DNA of 64,000 nucleotides from Anastatus disparis (GCA_017163975.1 JAFFSR010000218.1:4405501-4469500), one strand, 5' to 3'. Shown: positions 1 to 10,015, counted from the first letter of the stretch. Numbers and translations are program-made. Notes: generated by a model not told the origin, from the sequence alone.

Positions 1-1515
1 CTTGCGTCTGTTTGTAGCATGAATGTTTGTGTCCAGTCCGGACAGGCTAAAACTGGTGCTTCGGTTAGCAGTTTTTTAAGAGCAATAAATGCATCTTGTT
101 GCTCGGTGCCCCATATCCAGACTGCTTTTTTCTTTAAGAGCCGGTTGAGCGGAGCGGCTATGTGAGAGGCGTCTTTAACGAATCGCCTGTACCAGGAGAT
201 GAGACCTAAAAATCTTCTCAACTCCTTGACGTTAGTCGGAGGTGGAAGATTAGCTATAGGTTCTGTTTTCTCGGGGTCAGTATGTAGACCTGATTCGTTT
301 ACTACGTGCCCTAGATATTTCAGTTGTTTTCTAGCAAAGCAGCATTTTTCCATATTTGGTTTTAAATTTGCCTGACGCAATTTAGTGAAAACATCACGTA
401 AATGTGTGATGTGTTCGTCTAAAGTGGGCGAAATCACTATAATGTCGTCTAGGTAGGCGACACGCATGCGGAGACATGTCTGGCGTGATAACAGCGTCAA
501 GGAGCCTTTGGAAAGTTGCGGTAGCCGAATGTAGGCCAAAAGGCATAACGTTGAATTCAAAGAGGCCTTTGCCTGCCACTGTGAAAGCGGTGAGAGGTTT
601 GCTATCAGCTGTTAACGGTACTTGCCAATATCCATTTTTAAGGTCGATTGTACTCAAAAATTTGGCTCCTTTAAGCTTATTTAAAATTGAATTTATTTGA
701 GGAAGAGGATATGCGTCTTTGCGTGTTACGCTGTTAAGCTTGCGAAAGTCTATGCAAAACCTCTGTTTTCCATCTTTCTTTTTGACTAGAACCACTGGCG
801 AGCTCCAAGGGCTCGTAGAAGGACTTATGATGCCGTTTGCAAGCATTTCGTCTACTTCTTTGTTTATAACTTCTTGCGTTACAGGGTTTCTAGGCCTGTA
901 GCGCTGTTTTATAGGCGTTGGGTCTACTAGCTTAATTTTATGTTTCGCTAGAGGCGTTACTCCTTCTACCTCTTCGAAGAGTTTGAATTCTTCTTTTAGG
1001 AAGTTATCTAAACGGCATTTTTCTGGACCAGTAGGTTCTTGCAGTCCTAAGTTAGGTGTTACGGTGCAAGCGTTATTATTTGCTGCATTTTTGTTGGATG
1101 GCTTAATCTCTTTTCCATCTATGCTAATTTTTATGTTTAGCCTAGTGAGAATGTCCATTCCTAGTAATATGTCGCTTTCTAGGTTAGGCATGATTGAGAA
1201 AGAGTGGAGCAATATAAAGTTTTTGATTTTTATATAGCCAGTCACTTTTTGTGTAATCCTTACACTTCGGTTATCTGCTAACAAGACTGTTCTTGCGTCG
1301 TCAGATAATGCCCAATCTTTGCGTGCTAACCTTTTAGCGAATTTCGGGTGTATAAATGATGTTACAGCTCCTGGGTCCACCAGTGCTGACATCTTTATTT
1401 TGCATGCGGTTGCAGGCATAAAATATCTGGGGTCAAATTCAGGAAGATCTTGGGTCGGCTCGGGTTTATGTCTCGGCCGACCCTTATTTAGTTTTCCTGG
1501 CCTGGGCAGGTGCAA
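1..1515 (-). pseudogene. pol: gypsy pol: protease, reverse transcriptase, start of RNase H (frameshifted, partial)
   Basis: The first 373 codons (1515-394) hold an N-terminal linker, a retropepsin-like segment near residues 43-60 in which the usual D-T/S-G active site reads DPG (a probable disabling change), and RT with LVKKKDGKQRFCIDFRKLN (about residue 245) and IDLKNGYWQVPL (about 295). The frame is lost near 456-462. Directly after it, in another frame, the codons for the catalytic YLDD lie at 455-444, and that frame stays open to base 1 through the RT connection region to an RNase H start (LQTDA). One indel just upstream of the active site therefore separates two good halves. Pol is in the -1 frame relative to gag and overlaps its end by 28 bp, so it was normally made by ribosomal frameshifting. 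Expressed alone this copy would not give active RT. Confidence 0.9.
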
Positions 1516-2552
1516 TCTCTAGAGAGAGTACCATCTTTTCCGCAGCGAGAGCAGAAGATTTTCCTTTTGTTTTCGCAAGATGAGCGGTTGTGGCCTGTTT
1601 GTTTGCAATTCCAGCAGCTGGTACTGCTATCGTAGTCAGTGACCATTGCTGCTGTATTGCGTTTGTTCGGAGTAGCGGGTTTTCGTTCATTTCTTCTATT
1701 TTGGAAGAAGAAAGGTTTAGGAGATTTTTCCTTACTATCGATTTTTATTTCTTTTAGGGTTTCTTCAATCTCCTCGGCTCTTTGGATAAGGTCTTCGGGA
1801 GAGTTTATCTCGCTTCGCTTAATGCGAAGAGCTGCTCTTGCATTATAATAAAGGTTATCGATTTGCTCATCGGGCGGAATATTACCGCGTCGTCGCATGA
1901 GAGTCGATAAATCTGTTACGTAGGAGCGTATAGACTCGTTGTCTTTCTGCTTCCTTTCCGCAATTAGCCGGTTTAATGTGCGGCGTTCAGCTTGTGGTAA
2001 ATAATAGGCACGAAGCTTTGCTTCAAGTTGTTGCCAATTACTTATGTTACCCGCGCAGTTGCGGTACCATAGCTGGGCATCAGATCTGAGTAGTTCTGGG
2101 AATCCTTTAAGGAAGTCAGCATCTGATACGTTATACGCATCTTTTAACTCTTGAGCCCTTTCTAGAAATGCGTACAGATCTTTACCGTCAAAGTGGCAGT
2201 TCCACTTGCGCATTTTCTCTATAATGCATGTTTCACTTTGGACGAAGAATGTTTCTCTAGTGGGCGAAGGACTGACAGAGTGGTAAGTTGCGTCTGCGTT
2301 TGAAATGCCAGCTCTGTCGTTGTTTATGCGGCCATCGGCTTCTGCGCGTTTCAGTAACTTGTACGCGTTTTCATCGAAGTCAGGGGGATCGGCGGGTTTT
2401 GAAGCATAGTCTTCTTGATGATTCTTGACGTAATCTACTAATTTGTCGCGGAGCGTTTCGCTATCACCTTTCGTTGAGCGGTGTAGTTCGGTTAGATGAG
2501 TGGCAACTTCATCGTCGGATAGGTCATAGACCCATTTGATTCGCGAATTCAT
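1488..2552 (-). CDS. gag: gypsy gag (capsid/nucleocapsid)
   Basis: An open frame of 354 codons from ATG at 2552. An in-frame GTG at 2594 would add 14 residues, but the ATG is preferred. The N-terminus (residues 4-45) has a short SAP-like helical pattern (LSDDEVATHL...LRDKLVDYV). The middle matches retrotransposon Gag capsid (about 130-240, FLERAQEL...FPELL...AQLWYRN...W..LEAKLRAYYLP). The C-terminus carries two CCHC zinc knuckles, CWNCKQTGHNRSSC and CSRCGKDGTLSRDC; the second has T where the family usually has H, so it may not bind zinc. Basic residues between capsid and knuckles fit RNA binding. The role is particle assembly and RNA packaging. The frame is intact, unlike pol. Confidence 0.9.
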   Translation of the reverse strand: MNSRIKWVYDLSDDEVATHLTELHRSTKGDSETLRDKLVDYVKNHQEDYASKPADPPDFDENAYKLLKRAEADGRINNDRAGISNADATYHSVSPSPTRETFFVQSETCIIEKMRKWNCHFDGKDLYAFLERAQELKDAYNVSDADFLKGFPELLRSDAQLWYRNCAGNISNWQQLEAKLRAYYLPQAERRTLNRLIAERKQKDNESIRSYVTDLSTLMRRRGNIPPDEQIDNLYYNARAALRIKRSEINSPEDLIQRAEEIEETLKEIKIDSKEKSPKPFFFQNRRNERKPATPNKRNTAAMVTDYDSSTSCWNCKQTGHNRSSCENKRKIFCSRCGKDGTLSRDCTCPGQEN

Positions 2553-3347
2553 TGTTAAAGAGAAAAAAAAAATTTTATTTATCGGGAATTTCACGTAATT
2601 TACTTGTATTAATGTTACGAAAGGTGATCGAAAAGAAATTTATTCCCGTGAGTTTATTATTTATTTGAATAAAAACCGAGAAAAGACGCAGAATTAAATC
2701 TATTCTAACCTAATATAAATAAAGTAAAATTAAAAATACTAATTATTTTTGGATCTAATCCTATTTTGTTTAATCAAATTCTCTTAACTTTGATTTGTAA
2801 GTGCAGGTTAAGCTTCTATGCGGCGGCGGCCTGCGCTTACAATGTAATCTAAGAGCTAGTTACTCTAGTGTTTGTTTCGGATGAGCAAGAGTGACTACTG
2901 GTTATTTGAGGATAGGATAGAATAGTAGGATTTGATCTTTTTATAGGTTATGAAAGAAATTTTTAATCTTGGAGTCTTGGACGGCTCGAAACTATTTATT
3001 GGTAGTTTAGAACCCCCAAGGTGATTTAACAAATAGTTTGGCGGCAGTATGTTAAATTTAAATGTTTATTTGTTAAAACGCCATGTAACTCTAGGTTGCA
3101 ACTGGCGAGTTTAAAGTAAAAAAAAAATGAACTTTTATATTTGGCCACGCAACGTTATGTTACGCTGGCATAAAAAAGTATAATTTATAAAAATTCTTTA
3201 TTTTAATACTTGAATTGTTTTTAATTCAATATTATTACACCATGTGATTAATTCACAAATGGTGATTTAAGTGTAATGAAATAACTGGTTTCTTTAACGT
3301 TCACTTGCCATGTAACGTTAAGTTGCAAATGGCGAACAAATAAAAGA

Positions 3348-3378
<31 letters not shown>

Positions 3379-3449
3379 GAAAATTTATTTTTGGAGGTTA
3401 TGCTACTAATTTATAGCAGAATTACCGTAAATAATTACCGGAAGTCCAA
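2553..3449 (-). other. retrotransposon leader between PBS and gag, with three repeated hairpins
   Basis: Untranslated leader of about 0.9 kb. It holds a poly-T run (3350-3376 on the plus strand) and three copies of a 29-base imperfect inverted repeat at 3079-3107, 3142-3170 and 3306-3334, each of the form GCCA-N-GTAAC...GTTGC-N-TGGC (plus strand). The outer GCCATGTAACG resembles the LTR/PBS junction at 3460-3470. No ORF. Such structures may act in packaging or translation; that is inference. Confidence 0.6.
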
Positions 3450-3463
3450 TTGTTCGGGCGCCA
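3450..3463 (-). promoter_or_regulatory. primer binding site, tRNA-Lys type
   Basis: Read on the minus strand, TGGCGCCCGAACA follows directly after the LTR end (...CGTTACA). It complements the 3' end of a tRNA ending TGTTCGGGCGCCA, as tRNA-Lys(UUU) does. The abutting position fixes both the LTR boundary and the element's strand. Confidence 0.88.
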
Positions 3464-4742
3464 TGTAACGTTTCTCCCTTTCGGGAGGGGGAAATACGTG
3501 TAACTCCTGTTGCCAGACGCTTCAGCGAGTTACCAGGGTAAGATCGGCAGGAGTTGGAGGGATTGGACGGCGGAATATGAAGGATAGTAACCGGGTAGTA
3601 CACGTTTGTTTATACTGTAGAGTACCTTGGCTTTATTGTACTCATTGCCATCTTACAACGACGTGTATAAAATAAAAATATAATATTTTTGATAACAAAA
3701 CTAAACCCTACCATTTATATAATACTAATCACTAACCTAACCTTAATATGTGTACAATGAGAAAGTGTTACGTTGCGGTTTATATTGGCCACTTGACGGC
3801 TTGTGAAAGTTTCAATAGAAAATAATAACTTGGTTTACGTTAAATGAAATTAATGAATTTAATATAGAAAAAAAGAAATGAATAGAATTGACTTTTCAAC
3901 TAAAAAAGAAAGTGCAAGTGGCTTTAACTAATTATGTCTTTGGCTTAAATTGATTTCGGCCTGGCCGGTCGGTTTTGCGTCGGTGGCCGTTTCCTGTAAA
4001 ACAAACAAAAACGGGAAACCAAAAGATTAATTAAGATTTAAACTAATTATTAAATAAATGCGCGACAACTAAATAATAACTTAATACGCTGTAACTAAAA
4101 CTACGGTAAGATTGGGTGGCGGCACCCTTACTCTAATTATAATTAATAACTAAGAAAATACGGTCGGACGGGGTCCTTTTAACAAATGCACGTAAATAAT
4201 GCAATGGGTGGACGACACCCTTAAATTGAATTAATGCGGTTATGAAGTTTGATCAAGATTTTGGATGGACGACACCCTTAAATTCAACGGCGCAACGGTA
4301 GGTATGCGGCGGGCAAAAGCGGCTAGTGTATGCTCTTAGGTAACATAGATATGCGCCTGTGTGCACACTTGACGCATCTCTATAATACCTGTCTATGCAT
4401 TAGAGTGTAGACCTGTGTGCTCACTTGATCTATCCTCGTATGCAAGAGAGAGAGAAAAGCTCTACCTAAGCTGTGGTGTTCCACAAGCCAAGGTAGCCAG
4501 CTACTATCGGTCTCACTCTCTCTTAGCCTTGTGTGCTCACTTAGGTAAAGAGAGAGAGAGGGCTATAGTCTACACTGCTTGCTTAGCTGTGCTTCTCGGC
4601 CTCTTATATACTCCGGCCTCATTTTTCTTAATGCGTGTAGCGGCGCTTGGGGCTGCCACCTGGCGGTTGAGCTCAGAACTATTGTTCTGTAGTAGCTTGG
4701 CCGTCAGGCGGGAAGTTTGAATGCGTGAGTATGTATACTCGT

Positions 4743-4746
<4 letters not shown>
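3464..4746 (-). repeat. 5' LTR of gypsy element 1 (1283 bp)
   Basis: On the minus strand it starts TGCGACGAGTATACATACTC and ends AACGTTACA, a TG...CA LTR. It matches 4905-6294 almost throughout, which defines both. It contains a short array of GGGTGGACGACACCC-type hairpins (4113-4290). A 101-codon plus-strand ORF inside it (4415-4720) is recurrent but broken differently in the other LTR, so it is not treated as a gene. The LTR lies in a (TA)n tract. Confidence 0.88.
4113..4290. repeat. hairpin repeat array inside LTR 1
   Basis: Four units at about 4113, 4164, 4205 and 4262 with inverted arms, alternately GGGTGGACGACACCC and CGGACGGGGTCC, each followed by CTTAA-type sequence. The matching array in LTR 2 has about twice as many units. 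Confidence 0.7.
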
Positions 4747-4791
<45 letters not shown>

Positions 4792-4868
4792 ACGTACATC
4801 ATAAGAAAGGAAAAAAAAATAGAACTTTTTTTTTTACATAATTTCTTATACTTAACGCAAAATTTATG

Positions 4869-4904
<36 letters not shown>
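4747..4904. repeat. (TA)n-bounded spacer between two LTRs
   Basis: Two TA microsatellites (4747-4786 and 4873-4904) flank about 85 bases of unique AT-rich sequence. Both elements abut TATA, consistent with the YRYRYR/TATA target choice of gypsy-type integrases. Confidence 0.8.
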
Positions 4905-4907
<3 letters not shown>

Positions 4908-6294
4908 AACGTTTTCCCCTTTCGGGAGGGGGAAATACGTGTAACTCCTGTTGCCAGACGCTTCAGTGAGTTACCAGGGTAAGATCGGCAGGAGTTGGAG
5001 GGATCGGACGGCGGAAAGTAAAGGAAAGTAACCGGGTTTAACACGTTTGGTTATGCTATGGAGTACCTTGGCTTTATTGTACTCATAAAACTCACATACA
5101 ACGACGATTACAAATATGAATTAATAATAATGTATAAATCAAAGCTAAACCTAATAATCTTATATAATGCAAATGACTAGCCTAACCTTAACGGAATGAA
5201 ATGTACAAAAATAATTAAATCGGCCACTTGACGGCTATTCAATAAGTGAAATCAATTAATCAATAATCTTTGAAGAATCCGAATTATAGTTTACTTTAAC
5301 TCAGTGATTCTACGGCCTGGACGGTTTAGTTTATACCGGCGGCTTTTACCTGCAACAATGTGCAAAACAAAAGAAACAAGTGATTAATAATTAAATATAA
5401 TTATAATATAACTAGGCGGCGGCATCTAGTAACGCTATACTTAATACTACGGAAATAATGAAGGTGGGTAGCCGGCTCCCTTAATTATCTAAATTACATA
5501 TCTCTATAGGCATGCGGGACCTTTAAGTGATGTAAAGATAAAGGGTGGCCGACACCCTTAACTTATTCTAATATCTTAATGATTACGCGGCAGGCGGACG
5601 GAGTCCTCCAACTAATATAAAAATGTATTGGGTGGAGGACACCCTTAACTTAATCTAAGTTCTAATATTTATGCGCGGCCGGACGGAGTCCTTTAAACTA
5701 ATGCGAATTAAATAATAAGGTGGACGACACCCTTAATATATTCCATAATCACGTGGCGGCGGACGCGACGGCTACGGGTTAACCAGGCGAAATGTGAAAT
5801 AGAATATAATATTATGGGTGGACGTCACCCTTAAATTCAACGGCGCAAGTTCGGCATTGCGGCGGCGGCAAAAATTTCTAGTGTGCTCTAGGCAGGTGGA
5901 TTTACGCCTGGGTGCGCCCTTGACGTAACTCTAGCACTGCCAGCATTTACACTGTAGTGTAGACCTGGGTGCGCCCTGGGTCTACCCTCATGTGCAAGAG
6001 AGAGAAGCTCTGCCTAAGCTGTGGTGCTCCACAAGCCAAGGCAGCCAGCTACTACTTGTCTCATTCTCTCTTAGTCTTGTGTGCTCCCTTAGGTAAAGAG
6101 AGGGGAGAGACCGTAGTCTACACTGCTCTTCTTAGCTGTGCTTCTCGGCCTCTTATATACTCCGGCCTCATTTTTCCCGATGCGTGCAACGACGTTTGAA
6201 GTTGCCACCTGGCGGCTGAGCTCAGAACTACTGTTCTATCGTAGCTGGCCGTTAGGCGGGAAATTTGAATGCGCGGATATGTATACTCGTCGCA
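4905..6294 (-). repeat. 3' LTR of gypsy element 2 (1390 bp)
   Basis: Same family as 3464-4746, with the same TG...CA ends. It is preceded on the minus strand by a purine tract and by pol-derived sequence, so it is the 3' LTR of a second element rather than the partner of LTR 1. Most of the ~107 bp length difference lies in the hairpin array (5411-5836). The two LTRs clearly differ in many bases, so the copies inserted at different times. Confidence 0.85.
5411..5836. repeat. expanded hairpin repeat array inside LTR 2
   Basis: Eight units of a ~15-20 base inverted repeat (types CTAGGCGGCGGCATCTAG, GGGTGGCCGACACCC, CGGACGGAGTCC, GGGTGGACGTCACCC), spaced about 40-90 bases apart and mostly followed by TTAA. 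The arms change in compensating ways between units. Confidence 0.7.
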
Positions 6295-6311
6295 CGCCCC
6301 CCTTTCTTCGG
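6295..6311 (-). promoter_or_regulatory. polypurine tract of gypsy element 2
   Basis: The minus strand reads GAAGAAAGGGGGGCG directly before the LTR start TGCGACG. This is the expected plus-strand priming site for reverse transcription and confirms the LTR as a 3' LTR. Confidence 0.8.
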
Positions 6312-6421
6312 AGAGTGAACTACTAGTGAACGGTACATTTTTAAAAAAATATGATATTTACAACTTAAAAAAAATCTTTATAATTAGCGCGTAAAGTAAA
6401 ATGAGAAATCAAATAATTCTA

Positions 6422-7024
6422 TCATACCTTACTGCTTGCCGGGGCTATAGTAGCCTTTTTAAGTCTACCTGTTGGTGGTTCCAGCCACAGAATCCATTCC
6501 ATCTCCGCCACTCGCACTCTGTACCGTGTGACCCCTGTTGGCACTTCCACCATTGAGCTGTTCGGTTGGTTGATGATGGCTTTCGGTCTGGTATCATCTT
6601 TCGGAGGTGATTGATTTGCCTTGAATTTTTCGGTATATTTGGTCTTCGGGCGGCTTCTTTTGGCTGTAGGTAAAGGTGCGGGTGGCGGAAGGCGGGTAGA
6701 GGATTGGGTTGTGGGTGGTTGTGGTGTAGTGAGTTGCTGAACTTTTTGTTGTCGGCAGTTCGGGCAATTTTTAACATGTCTGGCGCCGGTGTTTACCATT
6801 TTTGGCCAGTGGTAACGTGACTTAAGACGTTCTAATGTCTTAAACGTGCCAAGATGACCTTTGGTTGCGGACTCGTGCGCTTCTTGGAGTACGTTGGGTC
6901 GTTTCTCTAACGGAATACACAATTTATATTCGGTGTTGCCGGAAGCATTTCTTTTACAAAGAAAAAGCTTATTGTCGTTGATGACGTAACTTAAATAAAA
7001 ATTTCGAGCTTTTTTATTTAACAC
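6422..7024 (-). pseudogene. pol: gypsy pol remnant: integrase H2C2 zinc finger joined to the pol C-terminus
   Basis: A 200-codon open frame. Residues 48-93 form the integrase N-terminal zinc finger, H...GHLGTFKTLERL...YHWPKM...CPNCRQQK (HHCC). The DDE catalytic core that should follow, roughly 150 residues, is absent. Instead there is a Pro/Thr-rich stretch (95-125) and a basic C-terminal tail with VRVAEMEWILWLEPPTGR. The frame stays open across the junction, so the deletion is internal and in frame or the fusion is old. Everything upstream (RT, gag, 5' LTR) is missing. The polypurine tract and 3' LTR follow. It cannot catalyse integration. Confidence 0.85.
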
Positions 7025-7284
7025 GATTAGTTTAGCGTAAATTTTATATTTTTTAGTGTTACTTTAATCTATTGAAGTTTTGAAATTTATTTTTTTTTTT
7101 AAAGAAGGTCATTATGTTGAGACGAAATATTTTTCCCATACTTAAACGTGCAAACAAATTTTCCGATGTTAAAATAATTAAGGAAATTAGGATATTAAAA
7201 TTTTTAAACAATGTAATAATCTGATCAAGAAATACGTAATTTGTTGTACGTGTTTATGCAAGTTATAGGATTAACATTTAATAA

Positions 7285-7708
7285 TGAGCCGAGCTGTGGC
7301 ACAGTCGGTAAGAGCATTGGATTCGTATTCTCGGGGGACCGTGGATCGAATCCCGCTCGCGGCTGTTTTTCAAGCAAGCACCTCTGTTGCATGTGCTTTG
7401 TTCTTATGAACACACTTTCGAGCTCCATCGTTAAAGGACGAAAAGTAACTCAGTTGCTTAAGGCAGCTAGCTTGCGTCCTAGTGGATCGGGGTTTGACTC
7501 CCTGGGAAAATTGGGAAAAACAATTTTCGTAGTTTTCCGTGGGGGAGAGAACCCGAGGAACACAAAAAATACAAAATAGAGAGTTCCTCGGAACAACACA
7601 AAAACTAATAATAAAAAGTCCCCTCGGGGCAAAAAATAATTAATAAAATAAAAATTGATGATGATCTATGATGAAAAATCCAAAGGCCAATTAAAGAAGA
7701 AGAAGAAG
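7285..7708 (+). mobile_element. dimeric tRNA-derived SINE with 12-bp target duplication
   Basis: The head (7285-7366) folds like a tRNA, with an A box TGGCACAGTCGG and a B box GGATCGAATCC. A second tRNA-like unit follows (7445-7505) with TAACTCAGTTGCTTAAGGC and GGGTTTGACTCC. The body ends in (GAA)n. The direct repeat AACATTTAATAA flanks it at 7273-7284 and 7709-7720. The paralogous sequence at 26487-26498 has one copy of that 12-mer and no insertion, a direct record of the empty site. Transcription would be by RNA polymerase III, and movement depends on a LINE in trans. Confidence 0.88.
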
Positions 7709-8205
7709 AACATTTAATAAATTTTCAACAAATTTTTAAAATAAATATAGTTATTCCACTTTTTTGCAAATTTTTTAAAAGTATTAATAAATAATAATTG
7801 TAATAAACCTCCATAAAGAAAAGTACCTCCTCTTATGCATAGCTTGTAGTTTTCATAAGCCAGATTACTTTTTTCAATGTTTATTTTACATGTTAAAACA
7901 GCCTAAAAATGAAATTCTTATAATGAAAAGTTAAAATTTAATTTAATGATCTCTTAAACAATATAACATCTTCATATCGTCGGGATGTTGAATTATAACC
8001 AATGCTGAAGTAGTAAACCATAATCGGCATATCGGATAGTATTTATTAGCAATATAATGCAAAGTATTAAAAGCTTTTTCTAAAAATTTTAGACATTATG
8101 TAAACATTTCTGTGTAATAAACTATCCTTTTTGTTATGTACAAAATTATATTTTTTTATCATTTAGAAAAGAAATAATATTAATTTATTTGTATTTGCAA
8201 CTCAC

Positions 8206-8359
8206 CAGGAGAACAATGGAATAATAACATATTGCCCAGAATGGGAAGCGGTGTTGGTCCAGGTATCTTATTAATTAACTTACCCCTTTTACTATAGTGT
8301 AAAAAAATATGAAATAATGATATACATAATAACGAAATAAATAAACAATAAGTCAACAT
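8206..8359 (-). pseudogene. orphan CYP4-type P450 first exon (duplicate)
   Basis: ATG at 8359; 154 bp ending at a GTGAGT donor in phase 1, exactly like the exon at 26984-27137. It encodes a hydrophobic N-terminal anchor, a basic stop-transfer (HYSKRGK) and the proline hinge [13 protein letters not shown] of microsomal P450s. Three base changes separate it from the other copy over most of the exon (one silent; two conservative, F/L and I/V). It has its own TATA-containing promoter, but no downstream P450 exon is visible between here and the left edge; a gypsy remnant lies there. It could still be transcribed as a truncated message. The exon call is firm; the loss of function is inferred. Confidence 0.82.
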
Positions 8360-8458
8360 GATTTTAACTTTTTTTAACTTTTAAAATAACATTGTAAGTA
8401 TTGATACAAACTACTTTGCAGCTTATTGAAAACTAGAAACATTTAAGGCGAAAATTCT

Positions 8459-8467
8459 CTTTATATA
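8459..8467 (-). promoter_or_regulatory. TATA box of the duplicated P450 promoter
   Basis: Minus-strand TATATAAAG, about 100 bases before the ATG at 8359, conserved at the same distance before the intact first exon (27237-27245). In the third duplicate (about 14275) the T-rich motif is degraded. Confidence 0.6.
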
Positions 8468-8502
8468 TCAATGACTTATAACATGCAATATATGATTGAC
8501 GT

Positions 8503-8650
8503 TGAGTTTTGACTACACCTGTATTCATAAATATTCACTATCTTAACATTTTATTTCAAAATTTTTAATAAAAAAATGCATTAGCTTTTAGTATGTACCA
8601 TAAAGATTATTAGGTTAAATTTTTAAATAAATTAATTCATTAGTTATTGC
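8503..8650. mobile_element. palindromic MITE family 1, left half (split copy)
   Basis: Left arm of a palindromic element whose right half is at 11758-11977. Joining them mentally gives the layout of the intact copy at 12294-12650. Diagnostic motifs are ACTACACCTGTATTCATAAA and TATGTACCATAAAGATTATT. A foldback element inserted at its centre. Confidence 0.75.
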
Positions 8651-8813
8651 CCCAGTGAAAATGGTAAATGTATCCAAATCATACGAAAGTGTATCAAAGT
8701 GTATCAAAGTGTATCTAAGAGCGATATTTCGGACCAAATGTTAATACACTTTGGTACACTTTGATACACTTTCATACATTTTTATACACTTCCAAAAAAA
8801 AGTTTCTTGGTAT

Positions 8814-9599
8814 TGTTACGTCACAACGTATCTTTTATATTACTTTTTAATTTACAATTTTTAAAATATCTTTTCATTAATATGACATTGATGAACTAAT
8901 TAAACGGTTATCGAACAATAAAAGAATGTGTTAACCTAAGCAGTAAAGAAAACTTTAAGTTGATATTAAGCAACTAAATTCGTTGTTTCAAAATTACTAA
9001 GTCATAAAACAAGCAAGATCCACTTATTTTATAATGAAATCATGTCAAGATAAATCTTATAAAAGCCAACTGCAATTAACGAGAGGGGGCACTACCCCAG
9101 GATCATCGTTGGTACCAAGTCGTAAATCCTGTAGTTCAAATTCAAATTCAAATTCAAATTCAAATTCTAATAAAGTTATTGTATTCAATATTTAATTATT
9201 TTTACAAGTGTCAATAAATATCTTAAAAGTTTCTTATATTCGACTCGAGTCTTATTTTTAATCGTGCCTATATCTATTCTTTGTTTGTCTGTATCCAGCC
9301 TTCATCTACTTGAATCAATCAAGGTAAGAATATTCAATTTATATATTCTCTATTCAAGTACTCTAAATAAATATCCTGCAATATATTTCAATTTGTGAGA
9401 AACGATTTACTCAATTAAATATTGGTGGAGTTCAATTCACCACTAGATTATACATATATTTATCTTTCATAATTATAATTTAATAATAAATTCAATTATT
9501 TCAAATTAATTCAAATTCATATTTAAAATCATACAAAAATATTCAACATAATCAAATTATACACTTTTATTTAGTCCTGGTGAAAGCCAGGACTTAACA
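8814..9599. repeat. solo-LTR-like element, copy 1 (786 bp)
   Basis: Begins TGTTACGTCACAACG, ends CCAGGACTTAACA, and is flanked by GTAT at 8810-8813 and 9600-9603. It contains AATAAA, a (TTCAAA)n run (9137-9166), a hairpin GGTGGAGTTCAATTCACC (about 9424-9442) and GTCCTGG...CCAGGAC. Landmarks in the same order recur at 57025-57640. TG...CA ends and a 4-bp duplication suggest an LTR; no coding region accompanies it. The parent family is unrecognised. Confidence 0.6.
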
Positions 9600-10015
9600 G
9601 TATCAATTTTTTATATTCGTTAATGATATACACTTTGATACACTTTAATACACTTTTGCACATTTTCATATATTTTTTGGACACTTTCATACACTTTGAT
9701 ACACTTTCATACATTTTTCTAATAAAGGAAAAATGTTGATTTTCTTGGATACACTTTTGCATACATTGATACACTTTTGCACACTTTGATACACTTTGAT
9801 ACACTTTTCGAAAATGTTGACTAAAATTAATATCTACATTTGCTATGTGTTACACACTTTGATACACTTTTGCACACTTTGATATACTTTTGCACACTTT
9901 AATACACTTTCATACATTTTTCCAATAAAGGAAAAATGTCGTTTTTATTGGATACACTTTTGCATACTTTGATACACTTTTGCACACTTTGATACATTTT
10001 AAAAATTTTAACTAA

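Larger units (their letters stand above)
1..4746 (-). mobile_element. Ty3/gypsy LTR retrotransposon, 5' part (runs off the left edge)
   Basis: Minus-strand element read from 4746 downward: 5' LTR (3464-4746), tRNA-Lys-type primer binding site abutting the LTR, ~0.9 kb leader, gag (1488-2552) and pol (1515 to the edge) with protease, reverse transcriptase and the first residues of RNase H. Integrase and the 3' LTR would lie left of the window. The gag-pol order, the -1 frame relation and RT motifs of the VLVKKKDG and MPFGL type identify Ty3/gypsy (Metaviridae). The copy is not intact because pol has a frameshift just before the RT catalytic motif. No env-like ORF can be judged from this part. 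Confidence 0.93.
7172..8502 (-). repeat. segmental duplicate A of the P450 5' region
   Basis: Apart from a 424-bp SINE plus a 12-bp target duplication, this block matches 26383-27260 over intron 1, exon 1, 5' UTR and promoter with few differences. Homology stops at about 7172 on the left, near the gypsy remnant, and at 8502 on the right, at a MITE. The rest of the gene is not found to the left. Confidence 0.85.

Noticed and set aside
4415..4720. 101-codon plus-strand ORF in LTR 1 and related shorter ORFs at 5969-6326
   Set aside because: Antisense in the LTR and broken by frame changes in the second LTR; no recognisable domain.
9137..9166. CRISPR-like regular repeats (also 39800-40165 and 43125-43345)
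   Set aside because: The context is eukaryotic, repeats are contiguous or degenerate, and no cas genes are present. They are micro- or minisatellites.
9571..9804. Cys/Lys/Val-rich repetitive ORFs at 9571-9804, 11159-11449 and 11471-11731
   Set aside because: They are translations of the 10-bp repeat AAAGTGTATC. The unit has no stop in any frame and its period is not a multiple of three, so open frames arise automatically. Both strands and several frames are open.
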